Position numbers and translations under genes: made by a program. 64,000 nucleotides of DNA from Chryseobacterium gleum (GTDB lineage: Bacteria > Bacteroidota > Bacteroidia > Flavobacteriales_D > Sanyastnellaceae). Of the stretch, positions 1 through 8,452 are shown piece by piece. Within the stretch, counting starts at the first letter, position 1; the number at the start of each line of letters is the position of its first letter. The notes beneath the pieces are model-generated. The model ran no database searches and was not told the DNA's origin. It was given only the letters and a program-made list of their open reading frames with translations. The stretch covers positions 62,001 to 126,000 of the forward strand of contig CAMCVP010000002.1 in NCBI GenBank assembly GCA_945881835.1, written 5' to 3'.

Positions 1-1554
1 AATTCTCAATCGGTCGTCGGTTGTTGTTACTCTGTTGGCGTATGCCCACTTGTAACTTACAAAAATCGTATCTACCGCACTCATGTCGAATGTGTTCGAA
101 ATGAATTCATCTACGTGCCCAGATTCGCTGGTGAAATTGGAAAGCTTTAATCCTTTTGCACCGCTATAATTCGCGTTAACGACTTGCCAAGTTTCATCGA
201 GGTCTGGGTTGTTCACAAACCAATTGGTTCCGGGCCATGTACCTTCGAATCCTTCCATTACCGGCGTATTCATGCTAGCGCCGCCAAGAACAGTGATAAC
301 GTTTGAATAGGTTTTTGAAAGTTCATCAGCGCCGTTACTAACGGTAAGAGTTACTGTGAATGTACCCGGAGTGCTGTATGTGTGCGTTGGATTCTGATGT
401 ACTGCGGGGTCGCTACCCACAAGCGTTATTCCGTCACCGAAATTCCAATTCCAAGATGTAATTCCATGGTAGGAAATGTCTGAGAAAGCGACACTGTCTC
501 CGGCACACAAGATGTTTTTGTTGAATTCGAAATCGGCTACGCAAAGGGCAGGATTTGTTACGCCAGTGGCTAAGAGATTTGACGCGGTGATCAGACTGCT
601 GCGTGAAGCCACACTGCTTGTGATTGCAGCGCGCATGCGTGTGCGTTGTCCTTGCGTAAACATGCGTGAACAGTAGGAATATTCCATGTAGTTCTGAACG
701 TTGTCTACCGTATTTCCGCAAGAACTTCCTGTAAGCGAGCAGCTCGTCCAACCAATTGTGTTTGGCGTATCAGTTACGTTGTCGTCTTGATTGCAATTCG
801 AAGCAACTCCTGGAGAATTTCCGGGTCCCCAGGTGTGGTAGAGATTGAGCCAGTGTCCAACTTCGTGTGTTAATGTTCTGCTGCGTTGATTGGTGCTGGT
901 TCCAATTGCTCCAACATAATCTGAACGAACAACAATTCCGTCAGAGTTTGCACCCCAGTTACCCGCAACGTCAGCCGGTAAATTTGTATAACCCGCAGCA
1001 CCCGCAGCATCTAAGCAAATCCAAATATTTAAATATTTGTTACGCGGCCACATGATTAGGTCTTTCATGCTTTGGTCACCTGCTGATGTAAGTGTAGAGA
1101 CAACACGATTAATCCCTCTGGTACAGTTTCCATTTGGATCTTTCGTTGCTAATGCGAATTCAATTCCAATATCTGCAGTAATGGTTTCAAATGCTGAAAC
1201 GACAAGGCTTATATCCGTGTTTAGCATGGCGAAATCACGATTCAAAATCGATAGCCCATTCAAAATTTGCTCGTCTGAAATGTTTTCGGAACCGTTGTTG
1301 TGAATCACGTGAAAGACAACCGGAATGGTGTAAATGGTTTGTGAGCCACGCTCTGGCGCATTGTCAACGAAATTTTCGGTGTAGGATTCGAGGGCTTCGC
1401 CAGCGCGACGAGCTATGCCTTCGGCTTCTGGATGCATCCCGAACATGCGCACGCGGTTTTCGCGCTCACCGCAATACAAATGCTCGCCTTGCGCGAAAAC
1501 GCCTGTTGCAACAAGTCCAAGTATTGCAATAAAAATGGATTTCAAAATTTTCAT
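1..1554 (-). CDS. Secreted M43-type (pappalysin-like) zinc metalloprotease with PKD domain, C-terminus outside window
   Basis: Translating the minus strand from the ATG at 1554 gives an open frame of 518 codons that runs off the left edge. Residues 1-21 form a signal peptide ending in VFAQ. The zinc motif HEVGHWLNLYH begins near residue 230 (HExxHxxxxxH), followed by a Cys-rich stretch and NYMEYSYC, the methionine-turn region typical of M43 pappalysin-like proteases. A PKD-like domain (SWNWNFGDG) follows around residues 350-420. By family, such proteins are T9SS-exported extracellular proteases, and the sorting domain would lie outside the window (inference). A TTG/TATTTTTG promoter ends 6 bases before the ATG, so the transcript should be leaderless. 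Confidence 0.88.
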   Translation of the reverse strand, partial: MKILKSIFIAILGLVATGVFAQGEHLYCGERENRVRMFGMHPEAEGIARRAGEALESYTENFVDNAPERGSQTIYTIPVVFHVIHNNGSENISDEQILNGLSILNRDFAMLNTDISLVVSAFETITADIGIEFALATKDPNGNCTRGINRVVSTLTSAGDQSMKDLIMWPRNKYLNIWICLDAAGAAGYTNLPADVAGNWGANSDGIVVRSDYVGAIGTSTNQRSRTLTHEVGHWLNLYHTWGPGNSPGVASNCNQDDNVTDTPNTIGWTSCSLTGSSCGNTVDNVQNYMEYSYCSRMFTQGQRTRMRAAITSSVASRSSLITASNLLATGVTNPALCVADFEFNKNILCAGDSVAFSDISYHGITSWNWNFGDGITLVGSDPAVHQNPTHTYSTPGTFTVTLTVSNGADELSKTYSNVITVLGGASMNTPVMEGFEGTWPGTNWFVNNPDLDETWQVVNANYSGAKGLKLSNFTSESGHVDEFISNTFDMSAVDTIFVSYKWAYANRVTTTDDRLRI

Positions 1555-1560
1555 GGTGAA

Positions 1561-1589
1561 CAAAAATAATGGAATGTGGGCTATAACAA
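1561..1589 (-). promoter_or_regulatory. Promoter of the M43 protease gene
   Basis: On the minus strand, TTG (1587-1589) and the Bacteroidota -7 box TATTTTTG (1561-1568) are separated by 18 bases. The box ends 6 bases before the start codon, which predicts a leaderless mRNA. Confidence 0.6.
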
Positions 1590-1621
1590 TTTTTGTTTTT
1601 GAGTAATTTCTTTTCATTGTT

Positions 1622-1648
1622 TTGTTCTTAGCTTTAGACGTACCTTTG
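1622..1648 (+). promoter_or_regulatory. lepA promoter
   Basis: TTG (1622-1624; an alternative TTG lies at 1617-1619) and the -7 box TACCTTTG (1641-1648) match the Bacteroidota consensus. The lepA ATG is 17 bases further on. Confidence 0.6.
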
Positions 1649-1665
1649 CACCGCTTAAAAAGAAC

Positions 1666-3456
1666 ATGAAAAACATAAGGAATTTTTGCATCATTGCACA
1701 CATCGATCACGGGAAATCTACCCTTGCAGACAGAATGTTGCAAATAACCAAAACCATTGAAGATCGCAAGATGGTTGCGCAAGCGCTCGACGATATGGAT
1801 CTTGAGCGCGAGAAGGGAATTACCATTAAGGCGCACGCGATTCAAATGTTGCACAAAGTGGGTAACGAGCAATTCGTTTTGAATTTGATCGACACTCCTG
1901 GTCACGTTGACTTTTCTTATGAAGTTTCTCGCGCCATTGCTTCGTGCGAAGGCGCCATTCTTATCGTAGACGCTTCACAAGGAATTCAAGCGCAAACGAT
2001 TTCAAACTTGTACTTAGCGTTGGAAAATGATTTGACAATCATTCCAATTTTGAATAAAATAGATCTTCCGAATGCCGACCCTGAGTTGGTGAAGGATCAG
2101 ATTGTAGATTTAATCGGATGCGAGCGCGATGAAATTTTAGCCGCAAGCGGAAAGACGGGTGAAGGTGTTCTAGAAATTTTAGATGCTATTTGTGCGCGCA
2201 TTCCTGCTCCGGTTGGAACGGTAGACGCACCTTTGCAGGCAATGGTTTTCGATTCGGTATTCAATTCGTTCCGCGGAATTATTGCATACTTCCGTATCAA
2301 AAACGGTGTTCTTCGCAAAGGAGACAAAGTGAAGTTCATGAGCACAGGAAAAGAGTACTATGCAGATGAAGTAGGTGTTTTGGGAATGGACTTGAAGCCC
2401 CGCGACTTTGTTGCCGCTGGCGATGTAGGATATATTATTTCTGGAATTAAAACAGCCACAGAAGTAAAAGTTGGTGATACCATTACCACTCTTGCTAACC
2501 CATGTCCAGAAGCCCTTCAAGGTTTTGAAGATGTGAAGCCGATGGTATTCGCGGGTATTTATCCTGTAGATACAGACGAGTACGAAGAGCTTCGTGCGAG
2601 TATGGAGAAATTGCAATTGAACGACGCTTCTCTGGTTTTCGAACCCGAGAGTTCTGCGGCGCTTGGATTCGGTTTCCGTTGCGGATTCTTAGGAATGTTG
2701 CACATGGAAATTATTCAAGAACGCTTGGAACGCGAGTTCAACATGACTGTTATTACCACCGTTCCGAACGTTAGTTATTTCTGCTACACCACAAAAGGTG
2801 AAAAGTTGGAGATTAACAATCCTTCTGAACTTCCAGAGCAGAACTTAATTGAGCACGTTGAAGAACCTTTTATTAAAGCTCAAATCATCACTAAGACTGA
2901 ATTCATCGGTGCTATCATGACCCTTTGTATTGAAAAACGAGGCATGCTTACCAATCAGTTGTATCTAACAACAGACCGAATTGAGTTAACGTTTGAAATG
3001 CCATTGGCTGAAATCGTATTCGATTTTTACGATCGATTGAAAACGATTTCAAAAGGATACGCTTCTTTCGATTACTTCAGAATTGGATACCAAGAAAGCC
3101 AATTGGTGAAATTGGATATTCTTCTAAATGGAGACCAGGTAGATGCCTTGAGTGCGCTTATTCACAAAGATCACGCTTACGAATTAGGTAAGAAGATCTG
3201 TTTGAAATTGCGTGAACTTATCCCAAGACAACAATTCTTAATCGCTCTACAAGCCGCTATTGGTGCGAAGATCATTGCTCGCGAAACCATTAACGCCTTG
3301 CGTAAAGACGTAACTGCAAAATGTTACGGTGGTGACATTTCGCGTAAACGCAAACTTCTTGAAAAGCAAAAAGAAGGAAAGAAACGCATGCGTCAAGTTG
3401 GATCTGTAGAAGTTCCACAAGCAGCGTTTTTGGCGGTGTTGAAGTTGAATAGCTAA
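1666..3456 (+). CDS. lepA: Elongation factor 4 (LepA), ribosome back-translocating GTPase
   Basis: The 596-residue protein has the full LepA length. The G1 loop is in [10 protein letters not shown] (about residues 9-18), G3 is DTPGHVDF (about 77-84) and G4 is NKID (about 131-134). The EF-G-like domains III and V and the LepA-specific C-terminal domain ([15 protein letters not shown]-like, here [18 protein letters not shown]) are present. LepA is a cytoplasmic ribosome-bound GTPase that acts on stalled or mistranslocated ribosomes and in 30S biogenesis. The gene has its own promoter and is convergent with accC, with microhairpin array A between them. The ATG at 1666 is supported by the promoter position and by the conserved [17 protein letters not shown] start. 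Confidence 0.97.
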   Translation: MKNIRNFCIIAHIDHGKSTLADRMLQITKTIEDRKMVAQALDDMDLEREKGITIKAHAIQMLHKVGNEQFVLNLIDTPGHVDFSYEVSRAIASCEGAILIVDASQGIQAQTISNLYLALENDLTIIPILNKIDLPNADPELVKDQIVDLIGCERDEILAASGKTGEGVLEILDAICARIPAPVGTVDAPLQAMVFDSVFNSFRGIIAYFRIKNGVLRKGDKVKFMSTGKEYYADEVGVLGMDLKPRDFVAAGDVGYIISGIKTATEVKVGDTITTLANPCPEALQGFEDVKPMVFAGIYPVDTDEYEELRASMEKLQLNDASLVFEPESSAALGFGFRCGFLGMLHMEIIQERLEREFNMTVITTVPNVSYFCYTTKGEKLEINNPSELPEQNLIEHVEEPFIKAQIITKTEFIGAIMTLCIEKRGMLTNQLYLTTDRIELTFEMPLAEIVFDFYDRLKTISKGYASFDYFRIGYQESQLVKLDILLNGDQVDALSALIHKDHAYELGKKICLKLRELIPRQQFLIALQAAIGAKIIARETINALRKDVTAKCYGGDISRKRKLLEKQKEGKKRMRQVGSVEVPQAAFLAVLKLNS

Positions 3457-3458
3457 AC

Positions 3459-3698
3459 TTCTGCAAGCAGAATCAATCACTTCGTGATCAATCAGTCTTC
3501 GACTGATCAATCCTTCGGATCAATTACTACGTAATCAATCACTTTGTGATCAATCCTGTGGATCAATTGCGGAGCAAGCTATCACTTCGTGATCAATCCC
3601 TCGGATTAATCCTAACGGAAAAATCACGAAGTGATTGATCAGTCGAAGACTGATTGATCTGAAAGATTGATCCGAAGGATTGATCAGACTTCGTCTGA
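3459..3698. repeat. Microhairpin array A (linker TCAA, then TTGA)
   Basis: This 240-bp tract fills the gap between the convergent lepA and accC genes. It contains 16 short inverted repeats, each starting with T and ending with A, mostly with 3-base loops: TCAC-TTC-GTGA, TCAGTC-TTC-GACTGA, TCC-TTC-GGA, TTAC-TAC-GTAA, TTGC-GGA-GCAA and others. The first ten are joined by TCAA, apart from one irregular GCTA at 3578-3581. The linker then becomes TTAA (3606-3609), and from 3635 onward it is TTGA, the reverse complement of TCAA, with loops becoming mostly GAA. I see no coding capacity. The array could serve as a bidirectional terminator, but the constant linker and variable stems are unlike ordinary terminators. 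Confidence 0.9.
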
Positions 3699-3700
3699 TT

Positions 3701-5035
3701 TTACATCGTCCAATCTTCCAAAAACTTCGTCGTGAAATTTCCTGAACGGAACTTCTCGTCTTTCATAAGTTTTTGGTGGAAAGGAATCGTTGTTTTAACG
3801 CCTTCAATGATATACTCGTCTAACGCGCGTTGCATTTTAGCAATGGCTTCTTCACGTGTTTGAGCAACAGTGATCAACTTCGAAATCATTGAATCGTAGA
3901 ACGGAGGAATCACGTATCCAGCATAGGCGTGAGCATCTATACGAACACCGTGTCCGCCCGGACAATGATAGTCTGTAATTCTTCCTGGAGAGGGAATGAA
4001 GTTCTTATATGGGTCTTCAGCGTTAATTCGACACTGAATTGCGTGCATGGTTGGGTAGTAATTTCTTCCTGAAATAGGCTCACCTGCAGCAAGTTTAATT
4101 TGCTCCTTCACTAAGTCGTAATCGATAACTTCTTCGGTAATGGTGTGCTCTACTTGAATACGGGTATTCATTTCCATGAAGTAGAAATTACGGTCTTTGT
4201 CGACCAAGAACTCTACGGTACCAACGCCTTCGTATCCAACAGCAAGAGCAGCTTTGATAGCAGCCTCACCCATGCGCTCGCGCAACTCGGGTGTCATGTA
4301 AGGAGAAGGAGTTTCTTCAACTAATTTCTGATGTCTTCTTTGAATAGAACAATCGCGTTCTGAAAGGTGACAAGCTTTTCCGTATTGGTCTCCGGCAATT
4401 TGAATCTCGATGTGACGTGGTTCAACAACGAATTTTTCCATGTAGATACCGTCGTTTCCGAAGGCAGCGCCAGCTTCGCGTTTCACCATTTCCCAAGCGC
4501 TTTCCATTTCGTCTTCGCTGTTTACCACACGCATACCTTTTCCACCACCACCTGCGGTAGCTTTCAAGATAACTGGATAAACAATTCCAACAGCTAATTC
4601 TTTTGCGTGTTCAAGGCTTTCAATTAATCCGTCGCTACCTGGAATGGTAGGAACACCAGCGTTTTTCATGGTTTGCTTTGCCGAAGATTTGTCGCCCATA
4701 GAGTCGATCATTTCCGGAGAAGCACCAATGAATTTGATTCCGTTTTCTTTACACACCTTAGAGAAGGTAGCATTTTCAGAAAGGAAACCATATCCTGGGT
4801 GAATAGCATCTGCATTGGTAATCTCTGCAGCGGCAATAATGTTTGGAATCTTTAAGTAAGAGTCTTTACTAGAAGGCGGGCCAATACAAACAGCTTCATC
4901 TGCGAAACGCACATGAAGGCTATCGCGGTCAGCTGTTGAATAAACAGCAACCGTTTTAATACCCATTTCTTTGCACGTGCGAATAACACGTAGCGCAATT
5001 TCGCCACGATTGGCAATCAATATTTTGTTAAACAT
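3701..5035 (-). CDS. accC: Biotin carboxylase subunit of acetyl-CoA carboxylase
   Basis: The 444-residue protein has the standard AccC length. It starts [19 protein letters not shown], has the ATP-grasp glycine-rich loop [14 protein letters not shown] (about residues 159-172) and the catalytic segment [14 protein letters not shown] (about 288-301). The usual proline after EH is threonine here. AccC carboxylates the biotin of AccB in the first committed step of fatty-acid synthesis. It lies 21 bases downstream of accB, so the two form an operon. The carboxyltransferase genes accA and accD are not in the window. The 3' end abuts microhairpin array A. Confidence 0.97.
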   Translation of the reverse strand: MFNKILIANRGEIALRVIRTCKEMGIKTVAVYSTADRDSLHVRFADEAVCIGPPSSKDSYLKIPNIIAAAEITNADAIHPGYGFLSENATFSKVCKENGIKFIGASPEMIDSMGDKSSAKQTMKNAGVPTIPGSDGLIESLEHAKELAVGIVYPVILKATAGGGGKGMRVVNSEDEMESAWEMVKREAGAAFGNDGIYMEKFVVEPRHIEIQIAGDQYGKACHLSERDCSIQRRHQKLVEETPSPYMTPELRERMGEAAIKAALAVGYEGVGTVEFLVDKDRNFYFMEMNTRIQVEHTITEEVIDYDLVKEQIKLAAGEPISGRNYYPTMHAIQCRINAEDPYKNFIPSPGRITDYHCPGGHGVRIDAHAYAGYVIPPFYDSMISKLITVAQTREEAIAKMQRALDEYIIEGVKTTIPFHQKLMKDEKFRSGNFTTKFLEDWTM

Positions 5036-5056
5036 GGAAGTAGTGTTTAAGTGCGA

Positions 5057-5539
5057 TTAAGCGGGTTCAACCAAGAATAAAGGTTGGTCAAATTCAATTG
5101 GAGACATGTCGTTCACTAAAATTTTCACGACTCTACCTGAAACTTCAGATTCGATTTCGTTAAATAATTTCATGGCTTCAACAATACATACTTTATCTCC
5201 AACTTTAATTTCAGAACCCACCTCAATAAATGCAGGCTTGTCTGGAGCAGAAGAACGGTAGAATGTACCAATCATTGGGCTCTTGATCTCAATAAGATTT
5301 GAAGCAACCGGAGCAGCAGCGGCAGGAGCCTCAGCGGCAACAGGTGCAGGCGCAGCAGCAGGCATAGCCATTGGAGCAGGCGCAGCCATCATTGGAGCAG
5401 CAGCAACTTGAACGAATTCTTGTTTTCCTTTTCCTGGGGTCTTTATGGTGATTTTGAAATCTTTTTGCTCGATTTCCACTTCACTTACGCCACTTTTTGC
5501 AACGAACTTGATTAAATCTTGAATTTGAGTAATATTCAT
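5057..5539 (-). CDS. accB: Biotin carboxyl carrier protein of acetyl-CoA carboxylase
   Basis: The 160-residue protein has three parts: an N-terminal helix, a flexible Ala/Pro/Met-rich linker (about residues 45-80), and a C-terminal biotinyl domain with the attachment motif EAMKLFNEIE. Lys124 is the predicted biotinylated residue. It carries the carboxyl group between AccC and the AccAD carboxyltransferase. It is first in the accB-accC operon, and its -7 box TATATTTG lies at 5571-5578, 31 bases upstream of the ATG. It is divergent from the DUF177-rpmF-fabH group, and array B sits between the two promoters. Confidence 0.96.
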   Translation of the reverse strand: MNITQIQDLIKFVAKSGVSEVEIEQKDFKITIKTPGKGKQEFVQVAAAPMMAAPAPMAMPAAAPAPVAAEAPAAAAPVASNLIEIKSPMIGTFYRSSAPDKPAFIEVGSEIKVGDKVCIVEAMKLFNEIESEVSGRVVKILVNDMSPIEFDQPLFLVEPA

Positions 5540-5570
5540 CGTTTTTTGAATTTTTCGTTAGAATTGAGGG

Positions 5571-5578
5571 CAAATATA
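5571..5578 (-). promoter_or_regulatory. accB -7 promoter box
   Basis: TATATTTG on the minus strand matches the Bacteroidota -7 consensus exactly. No TTG at proper spacing is clear, because the upstream region is already microhairpin array B. Confidence 0.45.
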
Positions 5579-5589
5579 TGTCAAACCGA

Positions 5590-5786
5590 CAAAAAAACGA
5601 GTTTTTTTGATGACCCGTTGGGATGACACTACGTGATGACCGTTCGGAATGACGCTTCGCGATGACACTTTGTGACGTCCGCTCTGCGGTCATCGGCTTT
5701 GCCGTCATCGCAACTAGTTGCGTCATCCTTCGCAAAAGGTCATCCGCTCCGCGGTCATCGGCTGCGCCGTCATCACACAAAGTGTG
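5590..5786. repeat. Microhairpin array B (linker ATGA, then TCAT)
   Basis: The region between accB and the DUF177 gene (5,540-5,846, about 300 bases) contains this array between the two divergent promoters. It has 13 inverted repeats, each starting with C and ending with G. Six come first, joined by ATGA: an A7/T7 stem, CCC-GTT-GGG, CAC-TAC-GTG, CCG-TT-CGG, CGC-TTC-GCG and CAC-TTT-GTG. A central palindromic ACGT (5675-5678) follows. Then seven are joined by TCAT, the reverse complement: CCGC-TCT-GCGG, CGGC-TTT-GCCG, CGCAAC-TA-GTTGCG, an imperfect CCTT-CGCAA-AAGG, CCGC-TCC-GCGG, CGGC-TGC-GCCG and CACAC-AAA-GTGTG. No ORF is supported here. Confidence 0.9.
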
Positions 5787-5794
5787 TAAAAAGA

Positions 5795-5824
5795 TTGTTT
5801 TTCCCAAAAACCGATGTATATTTG
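5795..5824 (+). promoter_or_regulatory. Promoter of DUF177-rpmF
   Basis: TTG (5795-5797), a 19-base spacer and TATATTTG (5817-5824) make a near-perfect Bacteroidota promoter. Its -7 box overlaps an upstream in-frame ATG at 5814, which argues that translation begins at the ATG at 5847. Confidence 0.7.
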
Positions 5825-5846
5825 CCGTCCTTTTGAAAATCTATCT

Positions 5847-6377
5847 ATGCAAGATTCACTTTATACCCTGAACTTTTCAGGCTGGAAATTGGGAGTGCAT
5901 GAGCTAGAGTTCCAACTGGATAAAACGTTCTTTGCAGACTTTCCCGACAGTGAAATTCAAGAATCAAAACTGAATGTCACGGGCACTTTAGACAAAAAAC
6001 AAAACATGCTTATCCTTGATTTGCAAGTTGAAGGAGAAGTCTTACTGCCTTGCGACCGATGTGCTGAAGACACTTGGATTCATGTTGAAAACGTTGATCA
6101 CCTTTTAGTGAAATTTGGAGACCAGACAAACACCGACGAAGACGATGTTTGGATATTGGGACCAAGTGAACACCAATTGGAGATTAAGCGACGTATTTAT
6201 GAATTGGCGCTGCTTGCCCTTCCGATAAGAAGAGTACACAGCAAAGAAGCCGACTGTAATCCAGTTGTCCTTGGCGCTCTGAATACTTACCGAGTTGAAG
6301 AAAACGCAGACAGCATCTGGAAAGACTTAAAAGATTTTGATACCGATGAATTTGATCCTTCCGACGAGGAAGAATAA
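5847..6377 (+). CDS. DUF177 / YceD family protein, 23S rRNA accumulation-related
   Basis: The protein has 176 residues from the ATG at 5847. A longer frame from 5814 is rejected because that ATG lies inside the promoter -7 box. The central LPCDRCAEDTWIHV (about residues 70-83) holds the Cys-x-x-Cys pair common in this family, and the C-terminus is very acidic (DPSDEEE). DUF177 genes almost always precede rpmF, as here with an 18-base gap. In other bacteria YceD affects 23S rRNA levels and in plants DUF177 is linked to 23S rRNA processing. The exact role is unknown. Confidence 0.85.
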   Translation: MQDSLYTLNFSGWKLGVHELEFQLDKTFFADFPDSEIQESKLNVTGTLDKKQNMLILDLQVEGEVLLPCDRCAEDTWIHVENVDHLLVKFGDQTNTDEDDVWILGPSEHQLEIKRRIYELALLALPIRRVHSKEADCNPVVLGALNTYRVEENADSIWKDLKDFDTDEFDPSDEEE

Positions 6378-6395
6378 CTTTTTAAATAAGAACCC

Positions 6396-6581
6396 ATGGC
6401 ACATCCCAAACACAGGATTTCCCAAACGCGTCAAGCGAAGCGCAGAACGCACTACAAATTAGAAACTCCTAACGTTTCTACTTGTCCTACTACTGGTCAA
6501 CCACACCTTTTCCACCACGCACACTGGTACGAAGGAAAGTTGTACTACAAAGGAAAAGTTCTCGCTGAGAAAGAAGCCTAA
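6396..6581 (+). CDS. rpmF: 50S ribosomal protein L32
   Basis: The 61-residue basic protein begins [17 protein letters not shown], the typical L32 start. The zinc-ribbon cysteines of C+ L32 are mostly missing: only one Cys is present (TCPTTG), and the second pair is replaced by HLFHHAHW, so this is the zinc-independent form. It is co-transcribed with the upstream DUF177 gene. An extended imperfect hairpin followed by T residues (6633-6683) probably ends the transcript. Confidence 0.95.
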   Translation: MAHPKHRISQTRQAKRRTHYKLETPNVSTCPTTGQPHLFHHAHWYEGKLYYKGKVLAEKEA

Positions 6582-6759
6582 CGTTCGAAAGCGAACGTAG
6601 AACTTCGTAGAACGTTCCGTAGAATTTCATAGAACCTTCGGTAGATTGCCTTTTTATAGAGGTAATTCTATTCGGAGGTTTTTGTGTTTTTCTAATTTCT
6701 TTTCGAAGAAATCTTGCGAAGCATCTCACGAAGTGTCTTGCGAAGCATCTTTCGCAGAA
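6581..6759. repeat. Microhairpin array C (linker AGA, then TCT)
   Basis: The array sits between the tandem genes rpmF and fabH. The first half has hairpins joined by AGA: an 18-base hairpin ACGTTCG/CGAACGT, then AC-TTC-GT, ACG-TTC-CGT, AT-TTC-AT and ACC-TTC-GGT. The centre holds a larger terminator-like stem (see 6633-6683). The second half has hairpins joined by TCT with GAA loops: TTTCTT/AAGAAA, TGC-GAA-GCA, CAC-GAA-GTG, TGC-GAA-GCA and TTC-GCA-GAA. Both halves run into TTGCC. The fabH promoter follows directly. I see no ORF. Confidence 0.87.
6633..6683 (+). terminator. Probable intrinsic terminator after rpmF
   Basis: The left arm (6633-6650, AACCTTCGGTAGATTGCC) pairs imperfectly with the right arm (6661-6680, GGTAATTCTATTCGGAGGTT) around a TTTTTATAGA loop, and TTT follows. 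Part of the left arm is also the last AGA-linked hairpin of array C. Confidence 0.5.
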
Positions 6760-6772
6760 TTGCCTATCTTCG
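6738..6772 (+). promoter_or_regulatory. fabH promoter
   Basis: TTG (6738-6740) and TATCTTCG (6765-6772) are separated by 24 bases, slightly long. The -7 box directly follows the last hairpin of array C, and the fabH ATG is 20 bases downstream. Confidence 0.45.
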
Positions 6773-6792
6773 CATCTTCAATCTAAAACCAT

Positions 6793-7773
6793 ATGAGAGC
6801 AGCCATTACCGCAATAGGCGGTTACCTTCCACCAGACCTACTGACAAACGCAGATTTAGAGAAAATGGTAGATACCAACGACGAGTGGATTCGCTCGCGC
6901 ACAGGTATTTCAGAGCGTCACATTCTAAAAGGTGAAGGTTTAGGCACGAGCGACATGGCTGTTGAGGCAGTGAAAGTGCTTTGCGAAAAGCGCGGCATTT
7001 CACCCATGGATATTGATCTTTTAATTTGCGCAACCGTTACTCCAGACCACGTGTTTCCAGCAACAGCAAATATTATTTGCGATAAGCTTGGTGCGAAAAA
7101 CGCATGGGGATATGACTTGGGCGCTGCGTGTTCAGGATTTCTTTTCGCAGTAGCAACAGGCTCACAATTCATTGAAACAGGAAAATGTAAGAAGGTTGTT
7201 GTAGTTGGTGCGGACAAGATGTCTAGTATCGTAGATTACACCGATCGGGCAACATGTGTTCTTTTCGGAGATGGCGCGGGAGCTGTGCTTCTTGAGCCAA
7301 CAGAAGAAGACAACGGTGTAATGGATAGCATCTTGAAGACTGACGGAAACGGAAGACATTACTTATATCAGAAAGCAGGTGGATCTGTTTATCCGCCAAC
7401 AGCTGAAACCGTTGCAAACCGCGAACACTTTGTGTTTCAAGATGGACAACCGGTATTCAAAGCAGCGGTTGTAGGTATGGCTGACGTATCGGCTGAAATC
7501 ATGGAAAAGAACAACCTCACTTCAGACGATGTAGCCTGGTTGGTTCCTCACCAAGCGAACTTGAGAATTATCGACGCTACTGCACGCCGCATGGGAGTAG
7601 GAAGCGAGAAGGTCATGATTAACATTCACAAATACGGAAACACCACTAGCGCGACCATTCCACTTTGTCTTTGCGATTGGGAATCTCAATTGAAAAAAGG
7701 AGATAACCTCGTGCTTGCTGCATTTGGCGGTGGATTCACGTGGGGAGCGATCTATGTGAAGTGGGCTTACTAA
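6793..7773 (+). CDS. fabH: 3-oxoacyl-ACP synthase III (KAS III)
   Basis: The 326-residue thiolase-fold enzyme condenses acetyl-CoA with malonyl-ACP to start fatty-acid elongation. The Cys-His-Asn triad is visible: Cys113 in [10 protein letters not shown], His in VPHQANLRI (about residue 254) and Asn in KYGNTTSA (about 284). Length and start ([14 protein letters not shown]) are standard. Context is the DUF177-rpmF-fabH cluster. plsX, which usually sits between rpmF and fabH, is absent, and array C occupies the gap. It has its own promoter, and array D follows its stop codon immediately. Confidence 0.97.
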   Translation: MRAAITAIGGYLPPDLLTNADLEKMVDTNDEWIRSRTGISERHILKGEGLGTSDMAVEAVKVLCEKRGISPMDIDLLICATVTPDHVFPATANIICDKLGAKNAWGYDLGAACSGFLFAVATGSQFIETGKCKKVVVVGADKMSSIVDYTDRATCVLFGDGAGAVLLEPTEEDNGVMDSILKTDGNGRHYLYQKAGGSVYPPTAETVANREHFVFQDGQPVFKAAVVGMADVSAEIMEKNNLTSDDVAWLVPHQANLRIIDATARRMGVGSEKVMINIHKYGNTTSATIPLCLCDWESQLKKGDNLVLAAFGGGFTWGAIYVKWAY

Positions 7774-7835
7774 CCGCGAAGCGGATGACACAACAAGTTG
7801 TGATGACCAATTAAAATTGGATGACCACAAAGTGG
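7774..7835. repeat. Microhairpin array D (linker ATGA, one orientation)
   Basis: Starting at the base after the fabH stop codon there are four perfect inverted repeats: CCGC-GAA-GCGG, CACAAC-AA-GTTGTG, CCAATT-AA-AATTGG and CCAC-AAA-GTGG. They are joined by three exact ATGA linkers, the same linker as array B. The orientation does not switch. An efp -7 box follows 21 bases later. Confidence 0.88.
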
Positions 7836-7856
7836 AGGCAAGAAAAAAGAATAATA

Positions 7857-7864
7857 TATTTTTG
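7857..7864 (+). promoter_or_regulatory. efp -7 promoter box
   Basis: TATTTTTG matches TAnnTTTG and lies 19 bases before the efp ATG. No TTG at standard spacing is seen. Confidence 0.4.
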
Positions 7865-7883
7865 AATTTATAATAGTATAAAA

Positions 7884-8450
7884 ATGGCAGCAACTACCGC
7901 AGACATTCACAACGGAATGTGTTTCAGAATGGATTCGCACATCTGGAAAATCATTGAATTCTTACACGTTAAACCAGGAAAAGGTCCGGCTTTCGTTAGA
8001 ACGAAAATCAAAAATTTGAACAACGGAAAAATCGTTGATCACACGTTCAATTCTGGAGTAAAAATGGATGTGGTTCGAATTGAAACACGCGAGTATCAGT
8101 TCTTGTTCCAAGACGATCAGTACAACTTCATGAACTCGGAAGACTTCGAACAGATAACTATTCCAGAAACCATGATTAATGCACCGAAATTCTTGAAAGA
8201 AGGAATGGTGTGTATGGTTATGTTCAACGCGGAAGACGAAGCGCCTATGTCTTGTGACCTTCCAACATTGGTTGAATATGAAGTGACCTACACAGAGCCA
8301 GGTTTGCGCGGAGACACGGCAACAAATGCAATGAAGCCAGCAACACTGGATGTGAATGTTGAAGTGCGTGTTCCCTTGTTTATTGAAGTGGGCGACAAGA
8401 TTCGCATTGACACTTCAACCGGACATTATCACGATCGCGTTAAGAAATAA
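7884..8450 (+). CDS. efp: Translation elongation factor P
   Basis: The 188-residue protein has the three-domain EF-P architecture. EF-P binds between the P and E sites and relieves ribosome stalling at polyproline stretches. The modification loop [10 protein letters not shown] places Lys33 at the position that is beta-lysylated or otherwise modified in other bacteria. The C-terminal signature [13 protein letters not shown] is intact. The gene ends 2 bases before pgk, so the two are probably co-transcribed. Confidence 0.97.
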   Translation: MAATTADIHNGMCFRMDSHIWKIIEFLHVKPGKGPAFVRTKIKNLNNGKIVDHTFNSGVKMDVVRIETREYQFLFQDDQYNFMNSEDFEQITIPETMINAPKFLKEGMVCMVMFNAEDEAPMSCDLPTLVEYEVTYTEPGLRGDTATNAMKPATLDVNVEVRVPLFIEVGDKIRIDTSTGHYHDRVKK

Positions 8451-8452
8451 GC

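Noticed and set aside
2179-2616. 145-codon open frame on the minus strand inside lepA
   Set aside because: Shadow of the well-conserved lepA; no domain or promoter, and its translation is Cys/His/Arg-rich without structure.
3459-3698. CRISPR array
   Set aside because: The repeated part is only four bases and the variable parts are themselves palindromes of 9-15 bases; there are no 20-40 base spacers and no cas genes.
5814-5847. Longer DUF177 protein starting at the ATG at 5814
   Set aside because: That ATG overlaps the consensus -7 box TATATTTG (5817-5824), so it would not be on the mRNA.
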